From the NCBI RefSeq assembly GCF_027887165.1, contig NC_077227.1:443317895-443381894 (forward strand): a stretch of DNA of 64,000 nt, given 5' to 3'. Position numbers and translations under genes: made by a program. Under the pieces are notes generated by a model that saw only the letters and a program-made list of their open reading frames with translations, searched no databases and was not told where the DNA came from. This document shows positions 1-9,634 of the stretch, in pieces (the first letter of the stretch is position 1; every line of letters begins with the position of its first letter). Source of the DNA: Monodelphis domestica (lineage: Eukaryota > Chordata > Mammalia > Didelphimorphia > Didelphidae).

Positions 1-130
1 GCAAGTCACTTAACCTTGTTTGCCTTGGTTTCCTCATGTGTAAAATGAACAAGAAAGGGAAATGGCAAAACTACTCTAATATCTTCACCAAGAAAACCCT
101 AAATAGGATCACAAAGAACTAAACAACAAT
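1..130 (+). repeat. MAR1-type SINE, 3' part
   Basis: The segment starts inside the element at the GCAAGTCACTTAACC box and runs through the typical MAR1 3' body (AAATGGCAAAACTACTC, then ATCTTCACCAAGAAAACCC) to AACAACAAT. The 5' half lies outside the window. Confidence 0.8.
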
Positions 131-133
131 ATG

Positions 134-300
134 TAGTAGGTTTAAGGTTTGCAAAGAGTTTAAACTTGCTATCTCATTTGATGTTGTTAATAATCCTGTA
201 AGATAGATGATGCTATTTATCTCATTTTAAAGATGAGGAAAGTGAGACTGGGAAAGGACCATACAGGTAGTCATGCCTGAGGGTAGATTCCATGTCCCAG
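134..300 (-). repeat. MIR-type SINE
   Basis: Read on the plus strand this is the reverse complement of MIR: TTTGCAAAGAG, then TCTCATTTGATG, then TTTTAAAGATGAGGAAA. It is old and diverged. Confidence 0.65.
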
Positions 301-304
301 CCCT

Positions 305-510
305 CTAGGCAGCATGTTGTAGTAGAAAGAATAGTGGATTTGGAATCAGAGAATTTTTTTTTTATTAAAACTTGGTACCTAAATGAACTTGGGCAAGTCA
401 ATTCCTTTCCTTAGATCTCAGTTTCCTTATTTATAAACTGAGATGCTTGGACAAAAGCCTTTCTAAGGTTTCTTCTGGTTCTACTTCATATGATCCTTTC
501 ATAGACCATG
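305..510 (+). repeat. THER1/MIR-type SINE
   Basis: A degenerate core-SINE: an AGTGGATTTGGAATCAGA head, then GGGCAAGTCA, CTCAGTTTCC and a TTCTGGTTCTA tail. A T9 run interrupts it near 352-361. Confidence 0.6.
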
Positions 511-534
511 TAGCCAGGTACAGGGTGTCTAAAA

Positions 535-635
535 GTCAATCAGTCACATTTATTAAACTCTTAAGTATCTATCAGGCATTTCGTTAAGTGCTGGGTACAC
601 ACAGTAGATGCTTAATAAATATTTTGGATGCAAGA
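535..635. repeat. L2 3'-end fragments
   Basis: Two short L2 3' termini lie head to head: a minus-strand TTTATTAAACTCTTAAG...GCTGGGTACA, then plus-strand ATGCTTAATAAATATTTT. Both are short and diverged. Confidence 0.5.
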
Positions 636-900
636 ATGATCAGTCAAAGCTAAATGGGGCCAGATGAAGACAAGACCCCCAAATGAGTTATGACATACCC
701 TCTATTTCAATGTACCACAATGAACAAAAATTGGAATCAAAAATATCTTCCTTAGAAGGCTTTTCCTTGAGTTGGCAGCCAGACTCTAAGCTACTTGTCA
801 AATATGAATGGCCCAAAATGTCATTAACAATAGTCCATATTGATCTAGGTTTTTTCAGTATTCAAAATACTTTCCTTCTAACAATACTATAAAGTAAAGA
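636..900. other. Unassigned non-coding sequence
   Basis: No repeat family or gene was recognised. A 69-codon open frame at 683-892 has no recognisable motif and is treated as chance. Confidence 0.4.
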
Positions 901-904
901 ATAC

Positions 905-1135
905 AAGTATTATTACCCTATTTTATAGATGAGGAAACTGTCAGAAGCAGAGTGACCTGTTCAAGGTCACTTAACTAGTAACAACAGCTCACACATATAG
1001 CAATTTGAAGTTTATAAAGTTACGCCCCCCCACAAGAGGAGGTAGATATAGCAAATATTATTCATGTCTTAATGCCAGAATTCAAATCTACAGGCCCTCT
1101 GACTTCAAAGTCAATGCTGTTTTGTAATACTACAT
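905..1135 (-). repeat. MIR-type SINE, fragmented
   Basis: TTTTATAGATGAGGAAACTG and CAAGGTCACTTAACTAGTAA mark a minus-strand MIR core. A second minus-strand core fragment follows (CAAATCTACAGGCCCTCTG...). A C8 run sits at about 1024. Confidence 0.6.
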
Positions 1136-1879
1136 GCAAGCTCTCTCTCAGACCAGGATCTTGATTCGGGGAGTTTAATCTGAAGTAGACCTAGAGAACC
1201 GGAAACATTCTTATTTGTATCCAAAGCACTGACTGAAGACCAGGGTTTTGGTATGCTTAATACTCTGGGTCAGGATTTTGGTAGAACTAGGGAGGCTTGA
1301 GTTAACCCAACTCACAAAACATCAGCCAGGGTTATAGTAAGCAATAGAAGTTCTGTAACACCTCTTATAAAAGTAAGTTGAATTAACTTTGTCCCATCCC
1401 ACTGCCCTTGTTTATCGAGAACCCAGCCAGGAGATCTTTTGGAGAAAGACAAAATCAGCTCTAAGAGGCTGGCAAAGTCTTGAGACTCATCTAATGAACT
1501 TCCTTGTTTACTTCTTTTAGCCTCCATGTAGATGGTTTTATTATATTTGCTTTTATCTTCATCTGATCTATTTTTGACCACTAGGGATATGTTTTTATTC
1601 AATGGATTGTTCATTCAAATCCTCAGGCACTGAGGTGTACTTGGGCACCAGAGCTAAGGCTTCCGACTTCCCTAGTTCTCTTGAATTTGTGTCACTTGCC
1701 TTACAGTGCTATTGGCTTGCCCAAATAAGATATAGAGAACATTATGAGATGTAAAATAGATAACTTTTACTTAGTTAAATTAAAAAGGGTTTGTAAAAAC
1801 AAACACAATGAAGGCATTCAAGATTAGAAGGTAAACAACAAACTTGGCAAAAAAATTTTATAACAAGTGTTTCTGACTG
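1136..1879. other. Unassigned sequence with a 100-codon minus-strand ORF
   Basis: No repeat was recognised. An ORF on the minus strand spans 1312-1614 (ATG to stop). Its predicted product is hydrophilic and lysine/serine-rich in the first half, and ends with a leucine-rich stretch. I do not recognise the protein, and there is no start context, signal peptide or domain that supports expression. It may be a pseudogene fragment, part of an unrecognised retroelement, or chance. Confidence 0.35.
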
Positions 1880-2125
1880 TTGGTTTTAAAATTAATATTC
1901 AATAACTAAGTATTATGTTTTAAAAGTTTTATTAAAAACAACTAGAGTAAGAGCTACCTAAACAACCCAGCCCGCTCAAGAGAAAAGAGAAAAAGAGGGA
2001 GGAGCTATAGAATTTATAAAACAATAATGTGATCATGCAAACATGGAAGCATAGGAGAGATTAAAGGGGATTTGGGGAAATATTAAGGGGCTTCTGGGGG
2101 ATGAAGTCCCAGTGTTCAAGATTCT
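1880..2125 (-). repeat. LTR-like repeat, copy 1
   Basis: Read on the minus strand it has an LTR layout: TTTATAAATTC as a TATA-like box, a short pyrimidine-rich leader, TTTTTAATAAAAC as a polyadenylation signal, and the 3' end TAATACTTAGTTATTGAATA. A diverged copy with the same orientation and order lies at 53628-53870. No internal retroviral sequence adjoins it, so it is probably a solo or truncated LTR. The family is not identified. Confidence 0.45.
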
Positions 2126-2129
2126 AATA

Positions 2130-3060
2130 AATACTTTACAAAGTTCTAATTTCTCAGATACATAGATAATGGAGTCAAATTTATAAGAATATAAAGCATT
2201 TCTCAATTGACAAAGGATCAAAGAATATGAACTATCTTTAGTCATAGAAAAAAATGTTCCAAATCACTATTAGAGAAATGCAAATTATACAATGCTATTG
2301 CCAACTCAGACTTATCAGACAGGATAATATTACAGAAAAGGAAAATGATAAATGTTGGAGAGGATGTGGAAAACTCAGGACACTAACCTGCTGTTGGTGT
2401 AGCTGTGAACTGAGACAACCATTCTGGAGAGAAATTTGGAACCATGGCCAACGGACCACAAAACTCTGCATACCCTTTGACCCAGCAATACCACTACTAG
2501 GCCTATATCCCAAAAGGGCAAAGATGGGGGAAAAGACCTATTTGTACAAAAATATTTATAGTTGTTCTTTTTGTGGTGGTAAAGAACTCTAGAAACTGAA
2601 GGGATGTCCATCAGTCGGGGTATGGCTGAACAAGTTGTAGTATACGCTTGTAATGGAATACTATTTTGCCAAAAAATGACGAACAAGATGATCATCAAAA
2701 AACCTGGAAAGACTTATATGAAGTATTGAAAATTTAAGTGAGCAGCATCAGGAGAACCAGAATTAGTGAACAGAACTGTTGTACATAGTAATGACAATAA
2801 AGCGTGATGCCCTATTCCACTGTATTTTTTTCATGAGAATTTTATTGTATATATAATGTGCATCTTTTATTATGGCATGAGCAACATTGAAATAAATATT
2901 ATATGAAAGTACCAGTATAACCTGTATCAGACTATTTATTGCCTTGGAGTGAGTAGGGAGGTTAGGGAGGGGAAAAATCTGAATTCTAATTCTAAAATGC
3001 CAGAAAACAATTGTCAAAAATTGTTTCTACATGTCACTGAAAATTTTTTTAAATAAAATA
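2130..3060 (+). mobile_element. 5'-truncated L1: end of ORF2 and 3' UTR
   Basis: The plus strand carries the C-terminal ORF2 block (ACAACCATTCTGGAGAG, CCCTTTGACCCAGCAATACC, ATGGAATACTATTTTGCC), then a 3' UTR ending in AAATAAAATA. Frame is kept only over short stretches (for example 2254-2592). The same ORF2 end is present, better preserved, in the L1 at 11788-18185 on the other strand. Confidence 0.8.
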
Positions 3061-3655
3061 TGATGATCAACTGTGAATCACTTAACTGTGATCAGAATTT
3101 TAAGAATCCAGGCAACTCCAAAGAATTCATGATGAAAAAGGCTATCCATCATCATAGAAAGAACTAAGAGTCTAAATGTAGATTGAAGCATGCCATTCTT
3201 CACTTTATTTCCTCCATGAATTTTCCTACAGTATTAGCAATATTTGTCTTCTTTCATAATATTATGAATATGGAAATATGTATTGTATGATAATACATGT
3301 ACAATCTATATCATATTACCTGATGTCTGGAGGAGGAGGGAGGGAAAGGATGGGGATAGCAAAATGTCAGAAAATGACCCCCCCCCTTTTTTTACAACCC
3401 TTCCCTTCCATCTTGGAATCAAAATTGGTTCCAAGGCAGAAGAGTAGTAAGGGCTAGGCAATGGAGGTTAAGGAACTTGGTCAGAGTCACACAGCTAGAA
3501 ATGTCCGAGGTCAGCTTTGAACCCAGGACTTCCTGTCAGGACTACCCCTCAGGGTAGTCCTGGCTCTCAATCTACTGACCTAACTGCTCCCAGAAAATGA
3601 TTGTTGAGGATGATATTGACATGTAATCTGGGGGAAAAAAAGAAATTAAATAAAA
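3061..3655 (+). mobile_element. Second L1 3' UTR segment, split by a SINE
   Basis: Immediately after the first tail the L1 3' UTR begins again at TGATGATCAACTGTGAAT and runs through GATGAAAAAGGCTATCCATC and a G-rich tract to a short poly(A) near 3640. A minus-strand MON1 has inserted into it. Confidence 0.65.
3378..3590 (-). repeat. MON1-type SINE with target duplication
   Basis: A minus-strand MON1 (TTGGTTCCAAGGCAGAAGAG, then CACACAGCTAG, then GAACCCAGGACTTCC). The flanks CAGAAAATGA at 3368-3377 and 3591-3600 are an exact 10-bp target-site duplication, so it inserted into the L1 tail. A 10-bp perfect inverted repeat with a 4-base loop (3538-3561) replaces part of the normal element. Confidence 0.85.
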
Positions 3656-3689
3656 AAAAACCTGGCACCTGGGGGAGTACAGGAAAGAT

Positions 3690-3897
3690 GTTCAGAAAGA
3701 ATCATAGCATGATACATTTGGAAGTAGGAGAGACCTCAGAGACCATCTAGTCCAGCCACCTCATAGATGGAAAACCAGAGGTCTAAGGAGATTAAGCCAT
3801 TTGCCCATGGCCCAATTAGTAAACTTCAGAAAAAGGATTTGAATGCAGGTGATCTGATTCCAAGGCTAGTTCTCTTTCTACCATCCCATTCTGCCTT
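3690..3897 (-). repeat. THER1-type SINE
   Basis: Contains CCATCTAGTCCAGCCACCTC, then TAGATGGAAAACCAGAGG, and ends in CCATCCCATTCTGCC. This is the usual minus-strand THER1/MIR order. Confidence 0.75.
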
Positions 3898-3974
3898 ATT
3901 TTTGGCAATATAAATGCTAGAAGTGATAGGATCTTAATACTCGTGCCTCCCTATCAACCTACCCTCCTCTAAGG

Positions 3975-4207
3975 CAATGCCTTCTCAGTTGGCATAGTGG
4001 TTAGAGGGATAGACTTGGAGCCAGGGAGACCAGGATACAAATTCTGCCTGGGACATGGGATGATTGATCCTGGGCAAGTCACTTAAACTCTCTACATGTT
4101 TTGTTCTATTCATTGGAGATAATAATGGATCATTGTGAGGATCCAAGGAGAATGTATGCAAGGCATTTTGCAAACCTTAAAGCATCAAAGAAATGTCAGC
4201 TGTTATT
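3975..4207 (+). repeat. THER1/MIR-type SINE
   Basis: Head GGCATAGTGGTTAGAGG, core CTGGGCAAGTCACTTAA, then GATAATAATGG, and tail GCAAACCTTAAAGC. It covers nearly the whole element. Confidence 0.7.
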
Positions 4208-4690
4208 CCCAAAACAGAAACCCGTAGGAGCTTAGAAGCCCATGATTCAGATAGAAAGAATCTCACCTTTTAGCCTTTTCATCAACAGCTGACACCCACC
4301 TGTTATGTAGTCTATCATTTTGGTTTGTGTGTGTGTGGTGGGGGGTGTATGAAGATAATAAGCAATCTTGGAACAGTCTACCCTGTACACAGTCTCTCTC
4401 ACACCAAAAGATGCCAAGTGCTGCTGCATGCGACCTGGCATGGACCTCTTGGCCCTCTAACTCAGCCATGACAAGGGGAAGTTCTTCACAATGAATTCAC
4501 TCTCCAAACATAGGACTCTCTTGTCCTCAATCCCACTGTAAAGTGCAACCGAGTTATTCTTCCCATAATCACTAGTTCTCCTTTCATGTTCCCTTTGTAG
4601 GTACTCCCTAAGGAACTAGTCTCCCAACCTTCAAATCTACCCACACAAGCTCTGAGCTTATTTGTTGCTGCTCCTTGCTTCCTAGTCAAC
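4208..4690. other. Unassigned non-coding sequence
   Basis: A small GT/G-rich tract lies at 4325-4350. Nothing else was recognised. Open frames on the minus strand here have no recognisable features. Confidence 0.4.
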
Positions 4691-4870
4691 ATGGAATAAT
4701 GGATATAGAGCTGGACTCAGAGCCAAGAAGACTTGAGTTCAAGTCAGACCTCTGATACAGACTGGCTGTGTGCCCTTGGGAAAGTCATTTAACCTGCATT
4801 AGGTACCTAATTCTCTAAAACTAGAAATTACAGAGAATGTGGGGACCCTTATTGGTAAAGTCAAGTTTTT
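4691..4870 (+). repeat. THER1-type SINE
   Basis: ATGGATATAGAGCTGGACTC, then GACTTGAGTTCAAGTCAGAC, then a GGGAAAGTCATTTAACC core, followed by a diverged tail. Confidence 0.65.
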
Positions 4871-5515
4871 TACCTGAAATTAAAGGTCATTTCAGCTATG
4901 AAATCATAGGGCCAATTATAATTCTTGCTTCCCCCTTGTGTCCTCTCTCTCACACATGCAACTTTTCTTCTTTTTTTCCCATCTCAACTTCTCAGTAGTG
5001 TAATTTCCTATTGTGGGCGTTTTTGAGCCTGAGTTTCATGAGATACTAAAGAGAATCTCATTACCATGTAGAGTACATATGGACAGCTGATTTACTGTTA
5101 CTTATGCTAACTAGTGGATGAGACATTAATCAGAATTATCCTCAATGCATGCAAACTTTATTCATCAAAATATGCAAACAAGAACAAACCACTAAAATGA
5201 TTCTTAGAGGTCCCAATAAGCTCTTTTCATACCAGACTCAAGGCAAGATTTTCTCTCTACTCAACCAGAGGCCACATGTCTTTTTTCAAAGTGTTCATCT
5301 GGTCTCCAAAAATAATCATTGCTGTCAAGCAAATATGGATGTTTGCATCCTAAGTGTGGGAAATGTAGGAGCCAGTCCAAGTTGCATCCTGGGAAGAAAC
5401 TAATATCTGGGGTCTCAGGTAGATTTTTTCATACTTATAACTAAGTTGTTTGTCACAAAATTTGATTAGCAGTTTACTTAAAATTACTACCAAAATTGTT
5501 TATAATTTTTTCTCA
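4871..5515. other. Unassigned non-coding sequence
   Basis: No gene or repeat recognised. A plus-strand 84-codon open frame at 5149-5403 has no recognisable domain or supporting context. Confidence 0.4.
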
Positions 5516-5519
5516 TTGG

Positions 5520-5656
5520 CATTTGCCTCAGTTTCTCATCTATAAAATTAGCTGGAGAAAGAAATGGAAAACTATTCCAGTATCTTTGCCAAGAAAATCT
5601 CAAATGGAATCACAAAGAATTGGGCACAACTGAAATGACTGAAAAAGAGCAACAAA
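5520..5656 (+). repeat. MAR1-type SINE, 3' part
   Basis: TTTGCCTCAGTTTCTCATC, then GAGAAAGAAATGGAAAACTA, then TTTGCCAAGAAAATCTCAAA, ending near GAGCAACAAAAAGG. Confidence 0.8.
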
Positions 5657-6100
5657 AAGGAAGACCACTTGGGTTAGTAGCAGCTTTGATTTCTTACAAC
5701 ACAGATTGTGTTTTTGTAGCTTTTTAGACCCACTTAGTGTATGCAGATATTTAGTGTCATTCCATAACAGAATGGAAATGTGAGAAGTAGTAGCCTTAGG
5801 TTTACAGGAGTTGCTTATGGTCATTTTTTCTTGTGGAAAAATGAATTTCTTGGGGGTTAGTCTTATTAGAATATCTTGTTCCAGAAATAAATCTAAGATG
5901 ATGGAAGCCCCTTTAAGGAAAGAATCAATCAGACTCATCCTGTTGTTTCCAGTAAAGAAGAGAATAAAACATAAGACCAAGTGTTTCTATTTATGAAACC
6001 TCAGAGCTCTGTTTCTTTGGCTTTTGATGTTACTTTATCTGGGGAAAATATGTTTTCCCCAAACTCACAGGACTCAGGTTCATCTACCCTCTTCCACAGT
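5657..6100. other. Unassigned non-coding sequence
   Basis: Nothing was recognised. The 126-codon minus-strand open frame that overlaps this interval runs into MAR1 sequence at its far end and is not credible as a gene. Confidence 0.4.
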
Positions 6101-6104
6101 CCTG

Positions 6105-6278
6105 ACTAGAATGGTCCTTGGAGATCATCTAATTCAATGACTTCATTTTTTCAAATGGGGAAACTGAGACCTAGAGAAGAGAAATAACTTATCCGACATG
6201 ATATCGCTAGTGTCAGAGACAGGACTATTAGAACCCAAATTTTCCAGCTCCTAATATAGCTCTTTCCATGACATTACT
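6105..6278 (-). repeat. THER1-type SINE
   Basis: GATCATCTAATTCAATGAC, then AAATGGGGAAACTGAGACC, then AGAACCCAAATTTTCCAGC. Confidence 0.65.
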
Positions 6279-6890
6279 CAGGGGCACTAATAGTCAATTT
6301 CATTTCTCAACAGTTTTGTCCAGGGCTCCTTCCAGAACTTAGCATTAAAGAAATGGGTTCAGTTGGGGGTCTTTCATCTGAAGAAGATAACAGTAAGTAT
6401 CAAATAACTACAGAGAATTTGGTAGCAGGCTGCAAGGATTGCCAAATCAGGAAAGGCATGATTGGACAAACTCATTTGTAACATTTTGTATTTGTTATGA
6501 TATATGTTCTGTGACTGGCCATTAAGAGTAATCTCCAAACTCAGCTAAATCTTAATGGATATAATTTCCCAAAGACCCTTGGACTGAATAGCAAGTCGAT
6601 GGCCCATTTACATAGTTGGAATGTGTGTGTGTCCCTGTGTGTGCATAGAACTGTTTATATAGAAAATGTAATTTAATATAGCCAATGAGGTAAAAATGGA
6701 AGTAATTTTTTAAAACATTTCTATTTTTCAGTAGAAGTTTTTACATGGAATTCAAAGAACAACATCTCAGTTTGTTCCCATCTTCCTTAAAATCATCAAT
6801 TCTTAGCCTAGGAGAAATCTTTGAGATCAGCTTCTTTCTCAGGAAAAATATTCACAAAATACTTGGCAATTCTCTAATGCACTGAAGATG
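6279..6890. other. Unassigned non-coding sequence
   Basis: Moderately AT-rich; a short GT-rich patch lies near 6620-6645. No gene or repeat recognised. Confidence 0.4.
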
Positions 6891-6903
6891 GAATTTCCTA
6901 GAT

Positions 6904-7129
6904 CAGTGATGGTAAACCTTTTACAGATCAAGTGCTCAAATTATAACCCTCATGGCGCATGTGAGCCCCTCCCTCCCCCCACCTTACCCCAGACAAGGGA
7001 GGGAGGAACTACTCACATTGAGCTGCTGGGCAGAGGGGTGGGTAAAATGAGAAATGTCCTCAGCCACATGTGGAGAGGGGTAAGGGAGCAGCCCCCTCTG
7101 GCATGTATGCCATAAGTTTGCCAACATGG
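6904..7129 (+). mobile_element. Non-autonomous hAT DNA transposon (MITE), copy 1
   Basis: A 226-bp element. The left end CAGTGATGGTAAACCTTTTA and the right end (reverse complement CCATGTTGGCAAACTTATG) form imperfect terminal inverted repeats. The flanks TCCTAGAT (6896-6903) and CCCTAGAT (7130-7137) are an 8-bp target duplication with one mismatch, the size typical of hAT transposition. It carries no transposase. A second copy in the same orientation lies at 7629-7845. It resembles the Charlie/SPIN-type MITEs of marsupials; the exact family is not assigned. Confidence 0.8.
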
Positions 7130-7149
7130 CCCTAGATTATAGTTCTCTA

Positions 7150-7355
7150 TAGATGATTTCTTCTTAAGCAGAAGTTCTTAATTTAGGCTCAATTTACTTT
7201 TTCTTAATATTTTAATAACTGTTTAAATATACTAGTTTTCCTTCATGATATGTATTTAATTTTATTCATTTTTTAAAAATCTGAGAAGGGGTCCTTAGGC
7301 TTCACTAGATTGCCAAAGGGCTCCATAACACCAAAATCGTCAAGAACTCCTTACC
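7150..7355 (-). mobile_element. Ancient hAT-type MITE
   Basis: AGAAGTTCTTAATTTAGG at one end and TCAAGAACTCCTTACC at the other. Inside are GAGAAGGGGTCCTTAGGC and CTAGATTGCCAAAGGGCTCC. The same family occurs in the opposite orientation at 61470-61705 (CTTTGGCAGTCGGGTGAAGC). Confidence 0.55.
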
Positions 7356-7534
7356 TTAAACTATATGTTAGATGAAGGGAGGGACTGTATATTAACTAAA
7401 TCTAGATGTATTTAGTAATATTTTGACTAAAACTAGATGTCTAGTCTAGAAAACTGGATTCATCTCAATTTAGTCAAAATGCAGTCCCTCCCATCATAAA
7501 ATTAATATGACTTGATTTCACATAGGCTTGATAT
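7356..7534. other. Unassigned AT-rich sequence
   Basis: Contains loosely repeated CTAGATGT/ATTTAGT motifs at 7395-7470 but no recognised family. Confidence 0.35.
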
Positions 7535-7610
7535 TTCCTCCAACACATACCCAATGCTCTGTTCCCAGTGGGCATATAATAAATGTTTGTTGAATGAATT
7601 AGTGGATAAA
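7535..7610 (+). repeat. L2 3' end
   Basis: CCCAATGCTCTGTTCCCAGT, then ATAATAAATGTTTGTTGAAT, the standard L2 terminus. Confidence 0.7.
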
Positions 7611-7628
7611 TTAACCAATCACCTAAGC

Positions 7629-7845
7629 CAGTGATGGCTAACCTTTTAGAGACTGAGTGCCCAGACTGCAAACCTCAAGCTGCATGTGAACCCCTTGCCT
7701 TGCCCCAGATGGGGGAGGGAGGAAGTGCTCCCATTGGACTGCTGTGCAGAGGGGTGGGTGAAGTGAGAAATGTCCTCAGACGTGCATGGAGAGAGGGAGG
7801 GGAGCAACTCTTTCTGGCATGCCTGTCATAGGCTCACCAATATGG
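7629..7845 (+). mobile_element. Non-autonomous hAT MITE, copy 2
   Basis: A 217-bp element with the same ends as copy 1 (CAGTGATGGCTAACCTTTTA; reverse complement of the right end CCATATTGGTGAGCCTATG). The flanks ACCTAAGC (7621-7628) and ATCTAAGC (7846-7853) are an 8-bp target duplication with one mismatch. The interior shares GAGGGGTGGGT, GAGAAATGTCCTCAG and TCTGGCATG with copy 1. Confidence 0.8.
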
Positions 7846-7854
7846 ATCTAAGCC

Positions 7855-7985
7855 AATCCTCTTATATTAGAGATGGAGAAACTGAGGCTCAGAGAGGAAG
7901 TGATGAGCTTATAGTTTAGAGCAGAAGAGGGATCACTACCTAGTTCTCTTGATTTCTAGTTTAGTGATATTTCCATATTACCTTA
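7855..7985 (-). repeat. MIR/THER1-type SINE
   Basis: GAGATGGAGAAACTGAGGCT and AGAGAGGAAGTGATGAGC give the minus-strand core. Confidence 0.65.
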
Positions 7986-8064
7986 CTAGTGTTGTCATTT
8001 ACTCTTCCAGATTTACATTCTCAAAAGGGAAAATATACAAGAATCTTAGCATGATTTTGGTTAA

Positions 8065-8200
8065 ATCTTGAAACATTGACATCCATTCAACAAACTTTGA
8101 GTAATTTAAATATACAAAGTTCTGTACTAACCATGTTGGGAGATATAAGGATGAATGAGATATATCTGCCTTTAAGGAGCTTAGGTTCTAGTAAAGGAAA
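8065..8200 (-). repeat. L2 3' end
   Basis: CATTCAACAAACTTTGAG, then AGTTCTGTACTAACC, then TGCCTTTAAGGAGCTTAGG is the reverse complement of the L2 3' region. The microsatellite follows directly. Confidence 0.55.
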
Positions 8201-8208
8201 TAAGATCC

Positions 8209-8534
<326 letters not shown>

Positions 8535-8636
8535 GAAGTCTAACTAAAATATACCTGACCAGGAGTCATCTAGCCTCTACTTGGAGTTATCCAAGGAGGG
8601 AGATCCTCCTACTTCTTGAAACAGTCTATTCCACAT
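8535..8636. repeat. Ancient repeat, family not assigned
   Basis: GTCATCTAGCCTCTACTTGG, then GGGAGATCCTCCTACTTCTT, then CAGTCTATTCCACATT. A related segment lies at 40326-40515. The motif order is familiar from other mammalian genomes, but I cannot name the family. Confidence 0.4.
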
Positions 8637-8890
8637 TTTTGTTGCTCAGTCATATCCAAGTCTTCATGACCTCATTTGGGGTTTTCTTGGCAATGACCCT
8701 GGAGTAGTTTGCTTTTTTTTTTCTTTTTTCAGCTCATTTTATAGATGAGTAACTGAGGCAAACAGTGTTGTGTGACTTGCCCAGGGTCACATTGCTAGTA
8801 AGTGGCTGAAACTGGATTTTAACTCAGGAAGATGAGTCTTCCTGACTCTAGGCTTTGAACTCTATCCATTACATTACTAAGCTTCCAGTT
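8637..8890 (-). repeat. MAR1-type SINE
   Basis: Nearly full length in reverse: TTGTTGCTCAGTCATATCC, then CTCATTTGGGGTTTTCTTGG, then TTGCCCAGGGTCACATTGCT, then TCTATCCATTACATTACT. Confidence 0.85.
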
Positions 8891-9610
8891 TTGTATTTTT
8901 ACTTTTTAAAATTTTGTTTTATTTTTTTCCTGCTGTCTTCTGGTTTCATTGACTTCTTTTTGTCTGATTCTAATATTTAGAAAGCTATTTCTTTCTTGAG
9001 TTTTTGTGTTTCTCTTTCCATTTGGCTACTCTTACTCTTTTAATAATTGTTTTTTTTCCTCAATATATTTTACTTCCATTTCATTTGGCCATTTCTATTC
9101 TGTAGGGAATTGTTCTCTTCAGTGATTTCCTCTTCCTTCCCAGCTGTTGAGTTTCTCTGTCAATTCTCTTATTTTATTTTTTAACTTCTTTTCAAGTTCT
9201 TCCAGAGATTCTTTTGAGGCCTGGTTTCCTTTCCCAGTTTTCTTTGAGGCTTCATATGTTTCCTTTTGGGGATTGTTATTCTCTTTTGAATTCATATTTT
9301 GTTCTTCTTTGTTGCTAAAGTAACTTTCTAAGGTCAGAGTTTTTTTTCTCTATCTTTTTCTCATTTTTCTAGCTGTTTCTTCCTCTCTCTCTCCTCCCCC
9401 ATTACCATATCTATCTATTAATGTTCTTCTCTGTTCCTGGGGTAGAGGTTGTACTGCTCCAAGCTTGTGGAATACTTTTCTCTGGAGTCAACATAGTGAC
9501 CCTGCTGGCTTTCTCTTGAGAGTTTTGTAGCTGTTTCATTCAGCTATATTCAGCACCCAGTGCTTAAGTTTCCCCCACTGTCTCAAGGTCTCCATTGGAG
9601 ATAGTACCAC
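8891..9610 (-). mobile_element. 5' region of a second, older L1-like element (ORF1 coiled-coil part)
   Basis: On the minus strand short frames read as a Glu/Lys/Leu/Asn-rich coiled-coil like the N-terminal part of mammalian L1 ORF1, with frequent stops and frameshifts. The sequence is clearly not the same L1 subfamily as 11788-18185. No RNA-binding domain of ORF1 and no ORF2 follow it. Assignment rests on composition and coiled-coil character only. Confidence 0.4.
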
Positions 9611-9634
9611 ATTGATATTGAACCATTAACATTA

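Noticed and set aside
5600..5980. 126-codon minus-strand ORF
   Set aside because: Its far end is antisense MAR1 SINE and the rest has no recognisable content.
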